Source of the DNA: Hydractinia symbiolongicarpus
Taxonomy: Eukaryota > Cnidaria > Hydrozoa > Anthoathecata > Hydractiniidae
Reading direction: 5' to 3'
NCBI RefSeq assembly: GCF_029227915.1
Contig: NC_079880.1
Coordinates: 2,234,001 to 2,298,000 of the forward strand
Length of the DNA stretch: 64,000 bases
Under the pieces are notes generated by a model, which saw nothing but the letters and a program-made list of their open reading frames with translations, searched no databases and was not told the origin of the DNA. Position numbers and translations under genes: made by a program. Below, piece by piece: positions 47,601 through 60,991 of the stretch (its first letter is position 1; every line of letters begins with the position of its first letter).

Positions 47601-50600
47601 ATGAGACGCTAAATAAAAGAAGTTTAATCGCCGGTAAACGAAAACCCGCGATTTCCCGTAAATCCTGGACTCAGCCCGTATAGTTAAAAGTATACAAAGA
47701 AAGTACCCAGGGAGTAAACTCATTTCCCAAACGATTTTTTAAATTATTATTTCACCACTAAAACGCATGAGACTTGTAGTTCTCAAGAATGTTTTCATTT
47801 TTGATGAGACGCTGAATAAAAGCAGTATAATCGCCGGCAAACGAAAATCCGCGATTTCCCGTAAATCCCGGACTCGGCCAGTATAGTCAAAAGTATACAA
47901 AAAAAGTACCCAGGGAGTACACTCATTTCCCGAACGATTTTTTAAATTATTTTTTCACCACTAAAACGCATGAGACCTGTAGTTTTCAAAAATGTTTTCA
48001 TTTTTGATGACACGCTGAATAAAAGAATTTTAATCGCCGGCAAACGAAAACCGCCATTTCCCGTAAACCCCGGACTCGGCCCGTATAGTCAAAAGTATAC
48101 AAAGAAAGTACCCTGTGAGTAAACTCATTTCCAGAACGATTTTTTAAATTATTTTTTCACCACTAAAACGCATAAGACTTGTAGTTTTTAAAAATGTTTT
48201 CATTTTTGATGAGACGCTGAATAAAAGAAGTTTAATAGCCGGCAAACGACAACCCGCGATTTCCCGTAAATCCCGGCTTGGCCCGTATAGTCAAAAAAGT
48301 ATACAAAGAAAGTACCCAGGGAGTAAACTCACTTCCCGAACGATTTTTTAAATTATTTTTTCACCACTAAAACGCATGAGACTTGTAGTTTTCAAAAATG
48401 TTTTCATTTTTGATGAGACGCTGAATAAAAGAAGTTTAATCGCCGGCAAACGAAAACCCGCGATTTCCCGTAAATTCTGGACTCAGCCCGTATAGTCAAA
48501 AGTATACAAAGAAAGTACCCAGGGAGTAAACTCATTTCTCAAACGATTTTTTAAATTATTATTTCACCACTAAAACGCATGAGACTTGTAGTTCTCAAGA
48601 ATGTTTTCATTTTTGATGAGACGCTGAATAAAAGAAGTTTAATCGCCGGCAAACGAAAACCCGCAATTTTCCGTAAATCCCGGGCTTGGCCCGTATAGTC
48701 AAAAGTATACAAAGAAAGTACCCAGGGAGTAAACTCATTTCCCGAACGATTTTTTATATTATTTTTTTACCACTAAACGCATGAGACTTGTAGTTTTCAA
48801 AAATATTTTCATATTTGATGGGACGCTGAATAAAAGAAGTTTAATCGCCGGCAAACGAAAATCCGCGATTTCCCGTAAATCCCGGACTCGGCCCGTATAG
48901 TCAAAAGTGTACAAACAAAGTACCCAGGGAGTAAACTCATTTCCCGAACGATTTTTTAAATTATTTTTTCACCACTAAAACGCATGAGACTTGTAGTTTT
49001 CAAAAATGTTTTCATTTTTGATGAGACGCTGAAAAAAAGAAGTTTAATCGCCGGCAAACGAAAACCGCCATTTCCCGTAAACCCCGGACTCGGCCCGTAT
49101 AGTCAAAAGTATACAAAGAAAGTACCCTGTGGGTAAACTCATTTCCAGAACGATTTTTTAAATTATTTTTTCACCACTAAAACGCATAAGACTTGTAGTT
49201 TTTAAAAATGTTTTCATTTTCGATGAGACGCTAAATAAAAGAAGTTTAATCGCCGGCAAACGAAAACCCGCGATTTCCCGTAAATCCCGTCTTGGCCCGT
49301 ATAGTCAAAAAAGTATACAAAGAAAGTACCCAGGGAGTAAACTCACTTCCCGAACGATTTTTTAAATTATTTTTTCACCACTAAAACGCATAAGACTTGT
49401 AGTTTTCAAAAATGTTTTCATTTTTGATGAGACGCTGAATAAAAGAAGTTTAATCGCCGGCAAACAAAAACCCGCAATTTCCCGTAAATCCCGGGCTTGG
49501 CCCGTATAGTCAAAAGTATACAAAGAAAGTACCCAGGGAGTAAACTCATTTGCCGAACGATTTTTTATATTATCTTTTTACCACTAAACGCATGAGACTT
49601 GTAGTTTTCAAAAATATTTTCATATTTGATGGGACGCTGAATAAAAGAAGTTTAATCGCCGGCAAACGAAAACCCGCGATTTCCCATAAATCCTGGACTC
49701 AGCCCGTATAGTCAAAAGTATACAAAGAAAGTACCCAGGGAGTAAACTCATTTCTCAAACGATTTTTTAAATTATTATTTCACCACTAAAACGCATGAGA
49801 CTTGTAGTTCTCAAGAATGTTTTCATTTTTGATGAGACGCTGAATAAAAGCAGTATAATCGCCGGCAAACGAAAACCCGCGATTTCCCGTAAATCCCGGG
49901 CTTGGCACGTATAGTCGCATGTATACAAAGAAAGTACCCTGTGAGTAAACTCATTTCCAGAACGATTTTTTAAATTATTTTTTCACCACTAAAACGCATA
50001 AGACTTGTAGTTTTTAAAAATGTTTTCATTTTTGATGAGACGCTGAATAAAAGAAGTTTAATCGCCGGCAAACGAAAACCCGCGATTTTCCGTAAATTCT
50101 GGACTCAGCCCGTATAGTCAAAAGTATACAAAGAAAGTACCCAGGGAGTAAACTCATTTCTCAAACGATTTTTTAAATTATTATTTCACCACTAAAACGC
50201 ATGAGACTTGTAGTTCTCAAGAATGTTTTCATTTTTGATGAGACGCTTAATAAAAGAAGTTTAATCGCCGGCAAACGAAAACCCGCAATTTTCCGTAAAT
50301 CCCGGGCTTGGCCCGTATAGTCAAAAGTATACAAAGAAAGTACCCAGGGAGTAAACTCATTTCCCGAACGATTTTTTATATTATCTTTTTACCACTAAAC
50401 GCATGAGACTTGTAGTTTTCAAAAATATTTTCATATTTGATGGGACGCTGAATAAAAGAAGTTTAATCGCCGGCAAACGAAAATCCGCGATTTCCCGTAA
50501 ATCCCGGACTCGGCCCGTATAGTCAAAAGTATACAAAGTAAGTACCCAGGGAGTAAACTCATTTCCCGAACGATTTTTTAAATTATTTTTTCACCACTAA

Positions 50601-53600
50601 AACGCATGAGATTTGTAGTTTTCAAAAATGTTTTCATTTTTGATGAGAAGCTTAATGAAAGAGGTTTAATCGCCGGCAAACGAAATCCCTCGTTTTCCCG
50701 TAAATCCGGGGCTTGGCCCGTATAGTCGAATGTATACAAAGAAAGTACCCAGGGAGTAAACTCATTTCCCGAACGATTTTTTAATTTTTTTTTTTCACCA
50801 CTAAAACGCATGAGACTTGTAGTTTTCAAAAATGTTTTCATTTTTGATGAGACGCTTAATGAAAGAGGTTTAATCGCCGGAAAACGAAAACCCGCGATTT
50901 CCCGTAAATCCCGGGCTTGGCCCGTATAGTCGAATGTATACAAAGAAAGTACCCTGTGAGTAAACTCATTTCCAGAACGATTTCTTGAATTATTTTTTCA
51001 CCACTAAAACGCATAAGACTTGTAGTTTTTAAAAATGTTTTCATTTTTGATGAGACGCTGAATAAAAGAAGTTTAATCGCCGGCAAACGAAAACCCGCGG
51101 TTTCCCGTAAATCCCGGCTTGGCCCGTATAGTCAAAAGTATACAAAGAAAGTACCCAGGGAGTAAACTCTTTTCCCGAACGATTTTTTAAATTATTTTTT
51201 CACCACTAAAACGCATGAGACTTGTAGTTTTCAAAAATGATTTCATTTTTGATGAGACGCTAAATAAAAGAAGTTTAATCGCCGGTAAACGAAAACCCGC
51301 GATTTCCCGTAAATCCTGGACTCAGCCCGTATAGTTAAAAGTATACAAAGAAAGTACCCAGGGAGTAAACTCATTTCCCAAACGATTTTTTAAATTATTA
51401 TTTCACCACTAAAACGCATGAGACTTGTAGTTCTCAAGAATGTTTTCATTTTTGATGAGACGCTGAATAAAAGCAGTATAATCGCCGGCAAACGAAAATC
51501 CGCGATTTCCCGTAAATCCCGGACTCGGCCAGTATAGTCAAAAGTATACAAAAAAAGTACCCAGGGAGTAAACTCATTTCCCGAACGATTTTTTAAATTA
51601 TTTTTTAACCACTAAAACGCATGAGACCTGTAGTTTTCAAAAATGTTTTCATTTTTGATGACACGCTGAATAAAAGAATTTTAATCGCCGGCAAACGAAA
51701 ACCGCCATTTCCCGTAAACCCCGGACTCGGCCCGTATAGTCAAAAGTATACAAAGAAAGTACCCTGTGAGTAAACTCATTTCCAGAACGATTTTTTAAAT
51801 TATTTTTTCACCACTAAAACGCATAAGACTTGTAGTTTTTAAAAATGTTTTCATTTTTGATGAGACGCTGAATAAAAGAAGTTTAATAGCCGGCAAACGA
51901 CAACCCGCGATTTCCCGTAAATCCCGGCTTGGCCCGTATAGTCAAAAAAGTATACAAAGAAAGTACCCAGGGAGTAAACTCACTTCCCGAACGATTTTTT
52001 AAATTATTTTTTCACCACTAAAACGCATGAGACTTGTAGTTTTCAAAAATGTTTTCATTTTTGATGAGACGCTGAATAAAAGAAGTTTAATCGCCGGCAA
52101 ACGAAAACCCGCGATTTCCCGTAAATCCCGGCTTGGCCCGTATAGTCAAAAGTATACAAAGAAAGTACCCAGGGAGTAAACTCATTTCCCGAACGATTTT
52201 TTAAATTATTTTTTCACCACTAAAACGCATGAGACTTGTAGTTTTCAAAAATGTTTTCATTTTTGATGAGACGCTGAATAAAAGAAGTTTAATCGCCGGC
52301 AAACGAAAACCCGCGATTTCCCGTAAATTCTAGACTCAGCCCGTATAGTCAAAAGTATACAAAGAAAGTACCCAGGGAGTAAACTCATTTCTCAAACGAT
52401 TTTTTAAATTATTATTTCACCACTAAAACGCATGAGACTTGTAGTTCTCAAGAATGTTTTCATTTTTGATGAGACGCTGAATAAAAGAAGTTTAATCGCC
52501 GGCAAACGAAAACCCGCAATTTTCCGTAAATCCCGGGCTTGGCCCGTATAGTCAAAAGTATACAAAGAAAGTACCCAGGGAGTAAACTCATTTCCCGAAC
52601 GATTTTTTATATTATTTTTTTACCACTAAACGCATGAGACTTGTAGTTTTCAAAAATATTTTCATATTTGATGGGACGCTGAATAAAAGAAGTTTAATCG
52701 CCGGCAAACGAAAATCCGCGATTTCCCGTAAATCCCGGACTCGGCCCGTATAGTCAAAAGTATACAAACAAAGTACCCAGGGAGTAAACTCATTTCCCGA
52801 ACGATTTTTTAAATTATTTTTTCACCACTAAAACGCATGAGACTTGTAGTTTTCAAAAATGTTTTCATTTTTGATGAGACGCTGAAAAAAAGAAGTTTAA
52901 TCGCCGGCAAACGAAAACTGCCATTTCCCGTAAACCCCGGACTCGGCCCGTATAGTCAAAAGTATACAAAGAAAGTACCCTGTGGGTAAACTCATTTCCA
53001 GAACGATTTTTTAAATTATTTTTTCACCACTAAAACGCATAAGACTTGTAGTTTTTAAAAATGTTTTCATTTTTGATGAGACGCTAAATAAAAGAAGTTT
53101 AATCGCCGGCAAACGAAAACCCGCGATTTCCCGTAAATCCCGTCTTGGCTCGTATAGTCAAAAAAGTATACAAAGAAAGTACCCAGGGAGTAAACTCACT
53201 TCCCGAACGATTTTTTAAATTATTTTTTCACCACTAAAACGCATAAGACTTGTAGTTTTCAAAAATGTTTTCATTTTTGATGAGACGCTGAATAAAAGAA
53301 GTTTAATCGCCGGCAAACAAAAACCCGCAATTTCCCGTAAATCCCGGGCTTGGCCCGTATAGTCAAAAGTATACAAAGAAAGTACCCAGGGAGTAAACTC
53401 ATTTCCCGAACGATTTTTTATATTATCTTTTTACCACTAAACGCATGAGACTTGTAGTTTTCAAAAATATTTTCATATTTGATGGGACGCTGAATAAAAG
53501 AAGTTTAATCGCCGGCAAACGAAAACCCGCGATTTCCCATAAATCCTGGACTCAGCCCGTATAGTCAAAAGTATACAAAGAAAGTACCCAGGGAGTAAAC

Positions 53601-54200
53601 TCATTTCTCAAACGATTTTTTAAATTATTATTTCACCACTAAAACGCATGAGACTTGTAGTTCTCAAGAATGTTTTCATTTTTGATGAAACGCTGAATAA
53701 AAGCAGTATAATCGCCGGCAAACGAAAACCCGCGATTTCCCGTAAATCCCGGGCTTGGCACGTATAGTCGAATGTATACAAAGAAAGTACCCTGTGAGTA
53801 AACTCATTTCCAGAACGATTTTTTAAATTATTTTTTCACCACTAAAACGCATAAGACTTGTAGTTTTTAAAAATGTTTTCATTTTTGATGAGACGCTGAA
53901 TAAAAGAAGTTTAATCGCCGGCAAACGAAAACCCGCAATTTCCCGTAAATCCCGGACTCGGCCCGTATAGTCAAAAGTATACAAAGAAAGTACCCAGGGA
54001 GTAAACTCGTTTCCCGAACGATTTTTTAAATTATTTTTTCACCACTAAAACGCATGAGACTTGTAGTTTTCAAAAATGTTTTCATTTTTGATGACACGCT
54101 GAATAAAAGAAGTTTAATCGCCGGCAAACGAAAACCGCGATTTCCCGTATACCCCGGACTCGGCCCGTATAGTCAAAAGTATACAAAGAAAGTACCCTGT
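44690..54200. repeat. Large block present three times (steps of 11 and 18 monomers)
   Basis: GAGAAGCTTAATG lies at 44761, 46993 and 50645, offsets of 2232 and 3652 bp. GATTTCTTGAATTA, ATGACACGCTG and AATAGCCGGCAAACGAC follow in the same order in all three copies. The second step is longer because the second block carries seven extra monomers, which the third block also has. The ACAAACAAAG marker (48911/52764) is offset 3853, so the third copy has one more monomer than the second. A long T run (ATTTTTTAATTTTTTTTTT) also repeats in each copy. The longest minus-strand ORF of the array, 121 codons at 50578-50943, arises from an indel here that joins two frames. Confidence 0.88.
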
Positions 54201-55999
54201 GAGTAAACTCATTTCCAGAACGAATTTTTAAATTATTTTTTCACCACTAAAACGCATAAGACTTGTAGTTTTTAAAAATGTTTTCATTTTTGATGAGACG
54301 CTGAATAAAAGAAGTTTATTCGCCGGCAAACGAAAACCCGCGATTTCCCGTAAATCCCGGCTTGGCCCGTATAGTCAAAAAAGTATACAAAGAAAGTACC
54401 CAGGGAGTAAACTCACTTCCCGAACGATTTTTTAAATTATTTTTTCACCACTAAAACGCATGAGACTTGTAGTTTTCAAAAATGTTTTCATTTTTGATGA
54501 GACGCTGAATAAAAGAAGTTTAATCGCCGGCAAACGAAAACCGCGATTTCCCGTATACCCCGGACTCGGCCCGTATAGTCAAAAGTATACAAAGAAAGTA
54601 CCCTGTGAGTAAACTCATTTCCAGAACGAATTTTTAAATTATTTTTTCACCACTAAAACGCATAAGACTTGTAGTTTTTAAAAATGTTTTCATTTTTGAT
54701 GAGACGCTGAATAAAAGAAGTTTATTCGCCGGCAAACGAAAACCCGCGATTTCCCGTAAATCCCGGCTTGGCCCGTATAGTCAAAAAAGTATACAAAGAA
54801 AGTACCCAGGGAGTAAACTCACTTCCCGAACGATTTTTTAAATTATTTTTTCACCACTAAAACGCATGAGACTTGTAGTTTTCAAAAATGTTTTCATTTT
54901 TGATGAGACGCTGAATAAAAGAAGTTTAATCGCCGGCAAACGAAAACCCGCGATTTCCCGTAAATCCCGGCTTGGCCCGTATAGTCAAAAGTATACAAAG
55001 AAAGTACTTAGGGAGTAAACTCATTTCCCGAACGATTTTTTAAATTATTTTTTCACCACTAAAACGCATGAGACTTGTAGTTTTCAAAAATGTTTTCATT
55101 TTTGATGAGACGCTGAATAAAAGAAGTTTAATCGCCGGCAAACGAAAACCCGCGATTTCCCGTAAATCCCGGCTTGGCCCGTATAGTCAAAAGTATACAA
55201 AGAAAGTACCCAGGGAGTAAAGTCATTTCCAGAACGATTTTTTAAATTATTTTTTCACCACTAAAACGCATAAGACTTGTAGTTTTTAAAAATGTTTTCA
55301 TTTTTGATGAGACGCTGAATAAAAGAAGTTTAATCGCCGGCAAACGAAAACCCGCAATTTCCCGTAAATCCCGGGCTTGGCCCGTATAGTCAAAAGTATA
55401 CAAAGAAAGTACCCAGGGAGTAAACTCATTTAACGAACGATTTTTTATATTATTTTTTTACCACTAAACGCATGAGACTTGTAGTTTTCAAAAATATTTT
55501 CATATTTGATGGGACGCTGAATAAAAGAAGTTTAATCGCCGGCAAACGAAAATCCGCGATTTCCCGTAAATCCCGGACTCGGCCCGTATAGTCAAAAGTA
55601 TACAAAGAAAGTACCCAGGGAGTAAACTCATTTCCCGAACGATTTTTTAAATTATTTTTTCACCACTAAAACGCATGAGACTTCTAGTTTTCAAAAATGT
55701 TTTCATTTTTGATGAGACGCTGAATAAAAGAAGTTTAATCGCCGGCAAACGAAAACCGCCATTTCCCGTAAACCCCGGACTCGGCCCGTATAGTCAAAAG
55801 TATACAAAGAAAGTACCCTGTGGGTAAACTTATTTCCAGAACGATTTTTTAAATTATTTTTTCACCACTAAAACGCATAAGACTTGTAGTTTTTAAAAAT
55901 GTTTTCATTTTTGATGAGACGCTGAATAAAAGAAGTTTAATCGCCGGCAAACGAAAACCCGCGATTTCCCGTAAATCCCGGCTTGGCCCGTATAGTCAA
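54201..55999. repeat. Satellite with a 2-monomer tandem (406 bp)
   Basis: The private variant CGTATACCCCGG occurs at about 54146 and 54552, and GAACGAATTTTTAAATTA also repeats at a 406-bp step. The rest, to about 56 kb, is ordinary monomers of the right-end subtypes. No gene. Confidence 0.88.
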
Positions 56000-58431
56000 A
56001 AAAGTATACAAAGAAAGTACCCAGGGAGTAAACTCACTTCCCGAACGATTTTTTAAATTATTTTTTCACCACTAAAACGCATGAGACTTGTAGTTTTCAA
56101 AAATGTTTTCATTTCTGATGAGACGCTGAATAAAAGAAGTTTAATCGCCGGCAAACGAAAACCCGCAATTTCCCGTAAATCCCGGGCTTGGCCCATATAG
56201 TCAAAAGTATACAAAGAAAGTACCCAGGGAGTAAACTCATTTCCCGAACGATTTTTTATATTATCTTTTTACCACTAAACGCATGAGACTTGTAGTTTTC
56301 AAAAATATTTTCATATTTGATGGGACGCTGAATAAAAGAAGTTTAATCGCCGGCAAACGAAAACCCGCGATTTCCCGTAAATCCTGGACTCAGCCCGTAT
56401 AGTCAAAAGTATACAAAGAAAGTACCCAGGGAGTAAACTCATTTCTCAAACGATTTTTTAAATTATTATTTCACCACTAAAACGCATGAGACTTGTAGTT
56501 CTCAAGAATGTTTTCATTTTTGATGAGACGCTGAATAAAAGCAGTATAATCGCCGGCAAACGAAAACCCGCGATTTCCCGTAAATCCCGGGCTTGGTACG
56601 TATAGTCGAATGTATACAAAGAAAGTACCCTGTGAGTAAACTCATTTCCAGAACGATTTTTTAAATTATTTTTTCACCACTAAAACGCATAAGATTTGTA
56701 GTTTTTAAAAATGTTTTCATTTTTGATGAGACGCTGAATAAAAGAAGTTTAATCGCCGGCAAACGAAAACCCGCAATTTCCCGTAAATCCCGGCCTGGCC
56801 CGTATAGTCAAAAGTATACAAAGAAAGTACCCAGGGAGTAAACTCATTTCCCGAACGATTTTTTATATTATTTTTTTACCACTAAACGCATGAGACTTGT
56901 AGTTTTCAAAAATATTTTCATATTTGATGGGACGCTGAATAAAAGAAATTTAATCGCCGGAAAACGAAAATCCGCGATTTCCCGTAAATCCCGGACTCGG
57001 CCCGTATAGTCAAAAGTATACAAAGAAAGTACCCAGAGAGTAAACTCATTTCCCGAACGATTTTTTAAATTATTTTTTCACCACTAAAACGCATGAGACT
57101 TGTAGTTTTCAAAAATGTTTTCATTTTTGATGAGACGCTGAATAAAAGAAGTTTAATCGCCGGCAAACGAAAACCCGCGATTTCCCGTAAATCCCGGCTT
57201 GGCCCGTATAGTCAAAAAAGTATACAAAGAAAGTACCCAGGGAGTAAACTCACTTCCCGAACGATTTTTTAAATTATTTTTTCACCACTAAAACGCATGA
57301 GACTTGTAGTTTTCAAAAATGTTTTCATTTCTGATGAGACGCTGAATAAAAGAAGTTTAATCGCCGGCAAACGAAAACCCGCAATTTCCCGTAAATCCCG
57401 GGCTTGGCCCATATAGTCAAAAGTATACAAAGAAAGTACCCAGGGAGTAAACTCATTTCCCGAACGATTTTTTATATTATCTTTTTACCACTAAACGCAT
57501 GAGACTTGTAGTTTTCAAAAATATTTTCATATTTGATGGGACGCTGAATAAAAGAAGTTTAATCGCCGGCAAACGAAAACCCGCGATTTCCCGTAAATCC
57601 TGGACTCAGCCCGTATAGTCAAAAGTATACAAAGAAAGTACCCAGGGAGTAAACTCATTTCTCAAACGATTTTTTAAATTATTATTTCACCACTAAAACG
57701 CATGAGACTTGTAGTTCTCAAGAATGTTTTCATTTTTGATGAGACGCTGAATAAAAGCAGTATAATCGCCGGCAAACGAAAACCCGCGATTTCCCGTAAA
57801 TCCCGGGCTTGGTACGTATAGTCGAATGTATACAAAGAAAGTACCCTGTGAGTAAACTCATTTCCAGAACGATTTTTTAAATTATTTTTTCACCACTAAA
57901 ACGCATAAGACTTGTAGTTTTTAAAAATGTTTTCATTTTTGATGAGACGCTGAATAAAAGAAGTTTAATCGCCGGCAAACGAAAACCCGCATATTCCCGT
58001 AAATCACGGCCTGGCCCGTATAGTCAAAAGTATACAAAGAAAGTACCCAGGGAGTAAACTCATTTCCCGAACGATTTTTTATATTATTTTTTTACCACTA
58101 AACGCATGAGACTTGTAGTTTTCAAAAATATTTTCATATTTGATGGGACGCTGAATAAAAGAAATTTAATCGCCGGAAAACGAAAATCCGCGATTTCCCG
58201 TAAATCCCGGACTCGGCCCGTATAGTCAAAAGTATACAAAGAAAGTACCCAGAGAGTAAACTCATTTCCCGAACGATTTTTTAAATTATTTTTTCACCAC
58301 TAAAACGCATGAGACTTGTAGTTTTCAAAAATGTTTTCATTTTTGATGAGACGCTAAATAAAAGAAGTTTAATCGCCGGCAAACGAAAACCGCCATTTCC
58401 CGTAAATCCCGGCTTGGCCCGTATAGTCAAA
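56000..58431. repeat. Tandem 6-monomer higher-order unit (1216 bp x 2)
   Basis: Copies are about 56000-57215 and 57216-58431. ATTTCTGATG (56111/57327), GGCCCATATAG (about 56190/57406) and GCTTGGTACG (56591/57807) are all 1216 bp apart. Few differences are visible between copies, so this duplication looks recent. Confidence 0.92.
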
Positions 58432-58559
58432 AAAGTATACAAAGAAAGTACCCAGGGAGTAAACTCACTTACCGAACGATTTTTTAAATTATTTTTTCGC
58501 CACTAAAACGCATGAGACTTGTAGTTTTCAAAAATGTTTTCATTTTTGATGAGACGCTG

Positions 58560-60991
58560 AATAAAAGAAGTTTAATCGCCGGCAAACGAAAACCCGCAAT
58601 TTCCCGTAAATCCCGGGCTTGGCCCGTATAGTCAAAAGTATACAAAGAAAGTACCCTGTGAGTAAACTCATTTCCCGAACGATTTTTTATATTATCTTTT
58701 TACCACTAAACGCATGAGACTTGTAGTTTTCAAAAATATTTTCATATTTGATGGGACGCTGAATAAAAGAAGTTTAATCGCCGGCAAACGAAAATCCGCG
58801 ATTTCCCGTAAATCCCGGACTCGGCCCGTATAGTCAAAAGTATACAAAGAAAGTACCCAGGGAGTAAACTCATTTCCTGAACGATTTTTTAAATTATTTT
58901 TTCACCACTAAAACGCATGAGATTTGTAGTTTTCAAAAATGTTTTCATTTTTGATGAGAAGCTTAATGAAAGAGGTTAAATCACCGGCAAACGAAATCCC
59001 GCGTTTTTCCGTAAATCCGGGGCTTGGCCCGTATAGTCGAATGTATAAAAAGAAAGTACCCAGGGAGTAAACTCATTTCCCGAACGATTTTTTAAATTTT
59101 TTTTTCACCACTAAAACGCATGAGACTTGTAGTTTTCAAAAATGTTTTCATTTTTGATGAGACGCTTAATGAAAGAGGTTTAATCGCCGGAAAACGAAAA
59201 CCCGCGATTTCCCGTAAATCCCGGGCTTGGCCCGTATAGTCGAATGTATACAAAGAAAGTACCCTGTGAGTAAACTCATTTCCAGAACGATTTTTTAAAT
59301 TATTTTTTCACCACTAAAACGCATAAGACTTGTAGTTTTTAAAAATGTTTTCATTTTTGATGAGACGCTGAATAAAAGAAGTTTAATCGCCGGCAAACGA
59401 AAACCCGCGATTTCCCGTAAATCCCGGCTTGGCCCGTATAGTCAAAAGTATACAAAGAAAGTACCCAGGGAGTAAACTCATTTCCCGAACGATTTTTTAA
59501 ATTATTTTTTCACCACTAAAACGCATGAGACTTGTAGTTTTCAAAAATGTTTTCATTTTTGATGAGACGCAGAATAAAAGAAGTTTAATCGCCGGCAAAC
59601 GAAAACCCGCGATTTCCCGTAAATCCTGGACTCATCCCGTATAGTCAAAAGTATACAAAGAAAGTACCCAGGTAGTAAACTCATTTCCCAAACGATTTTT
59701 TAAATTATTTTTTCACCACTAAAACGCATAAGACTTGTAGTTTTCAAAAATGTTTTCATTTTTGATGAGACGCTGAATAAAAGAAGTTTAATCGCCGGCA
59801 AACGAAAACCCGCAATTTCCCGTAAATCCCGGGCTTGGCCCGTATAGTCAAAAGTATACAAAGAAAGTACCCTGTGAGTAAACTCATTTCCCGAACGATT
59901 TTTTATATTATCTTTTTACCACTAAACGCATGAGACTTGTAGTTTTCAAAAATATTTTCATATTTGATGGGACGCTGAATAAAAGAAGTTTAATCGCCGG
60001 CAAACGAAAATCCGCGATTTCCCGTAAATCCCGGACTCGGCCCGTATAGTCAAAAGTATACAAAGAAAGTACCCAGGGAGTAAACTCATTTCCTGAACGA
60101 TTTTTTAAATTATTTTTTCACCACTAAAACGCATGAGATTTGTAGTTTTCAAAAATGTTTTCATTTTTGATGAGAAGCTTAATGAAAGAGGTTAAATCAC
60201 CGGCAAACGAAATCCCGCGTTTTTCCGTAAATCCGGGGCTTGGCCCGTATAGTCGAATGTATAAAAAGAAAGTACCCAGGGAGTAAACTCATTTCCCGAA
60301 CGATTTTTTAAATTTTTTTTTCACCACTAAAACGCATGAGACTTGTAGTTTTCAAAAATGTTTTCATTTTTGATGAGACGCTTAATGAAAGAGGTTTAAT
60401 CGCCGGAAAACGAAAACCCGCGATTTCCCGTAAATCCCGGGCTTGGCCCGTATAGTCGAATGTATACAAAGAAAGTACCCTGTGAGTAAACTCATTTCCA
60501 GAACGATTTTTTAAATTATTTTTTCACCACTAAAACGCATAAGACTGGTAGTTTTTAAAAATGTTTTCATTTTTGATGAGACGCTGAATAAAAGAAGTTT
60601 AATCGCCGGCAAACGAAAACCCGCGATTTCCCGTAAATCCCGGCTTGGCCCGTATAGTCAAAAGTATACAAAGAAAGTACCCAGGGAGTAAACTCATTTC
60701 CCGAACGATTTTTTAAATTATTTTTTCACCACTAAAACGCATGAGACTTGTAGTTTTCAAAAATGTTTTCATTTTTGATGAGACGCAGAATAAAAGAAGT
60801 TTAATCGCCGGCAAACGAAAACCCGCGATTTCCCGTAAATCCTGGACTCATCCCGTATAGTCAAAAGTATACAAAGAAAGTACCCAGGTAGTAAACTCAT
60901 TTCCCAAACGATTTTTTAAATTATTTTTTCACCACTAAAACGCATAAGACTTGTAGTTTTTAAAAATGTTTTCATTTTTGATGAGACGCTG
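58560..60991. repeat. Second, independent tandem 6-monomer unit (1216 bp x 2)
   Basis: Copies are about 58560-59775 and 59776-60991. Markers are AGAGGTTAAATCACC (58971/60187) and AGACGCAGAAT (59565/60781), plus GACTCATCCCG, all at a 1216-bp step. The monomer order differs from the 6-mer immediately to its left, so two separate six-monomer duplications lie side by side. Confidence 0.92.

Noticed and set aside
50578-50943. Minus-strand ORF of 121 codons
   Set aside because: It is two monomer read-outs joined because an indel in the T-rich segment restores frame; the protein repeats the same satellite translation twice.
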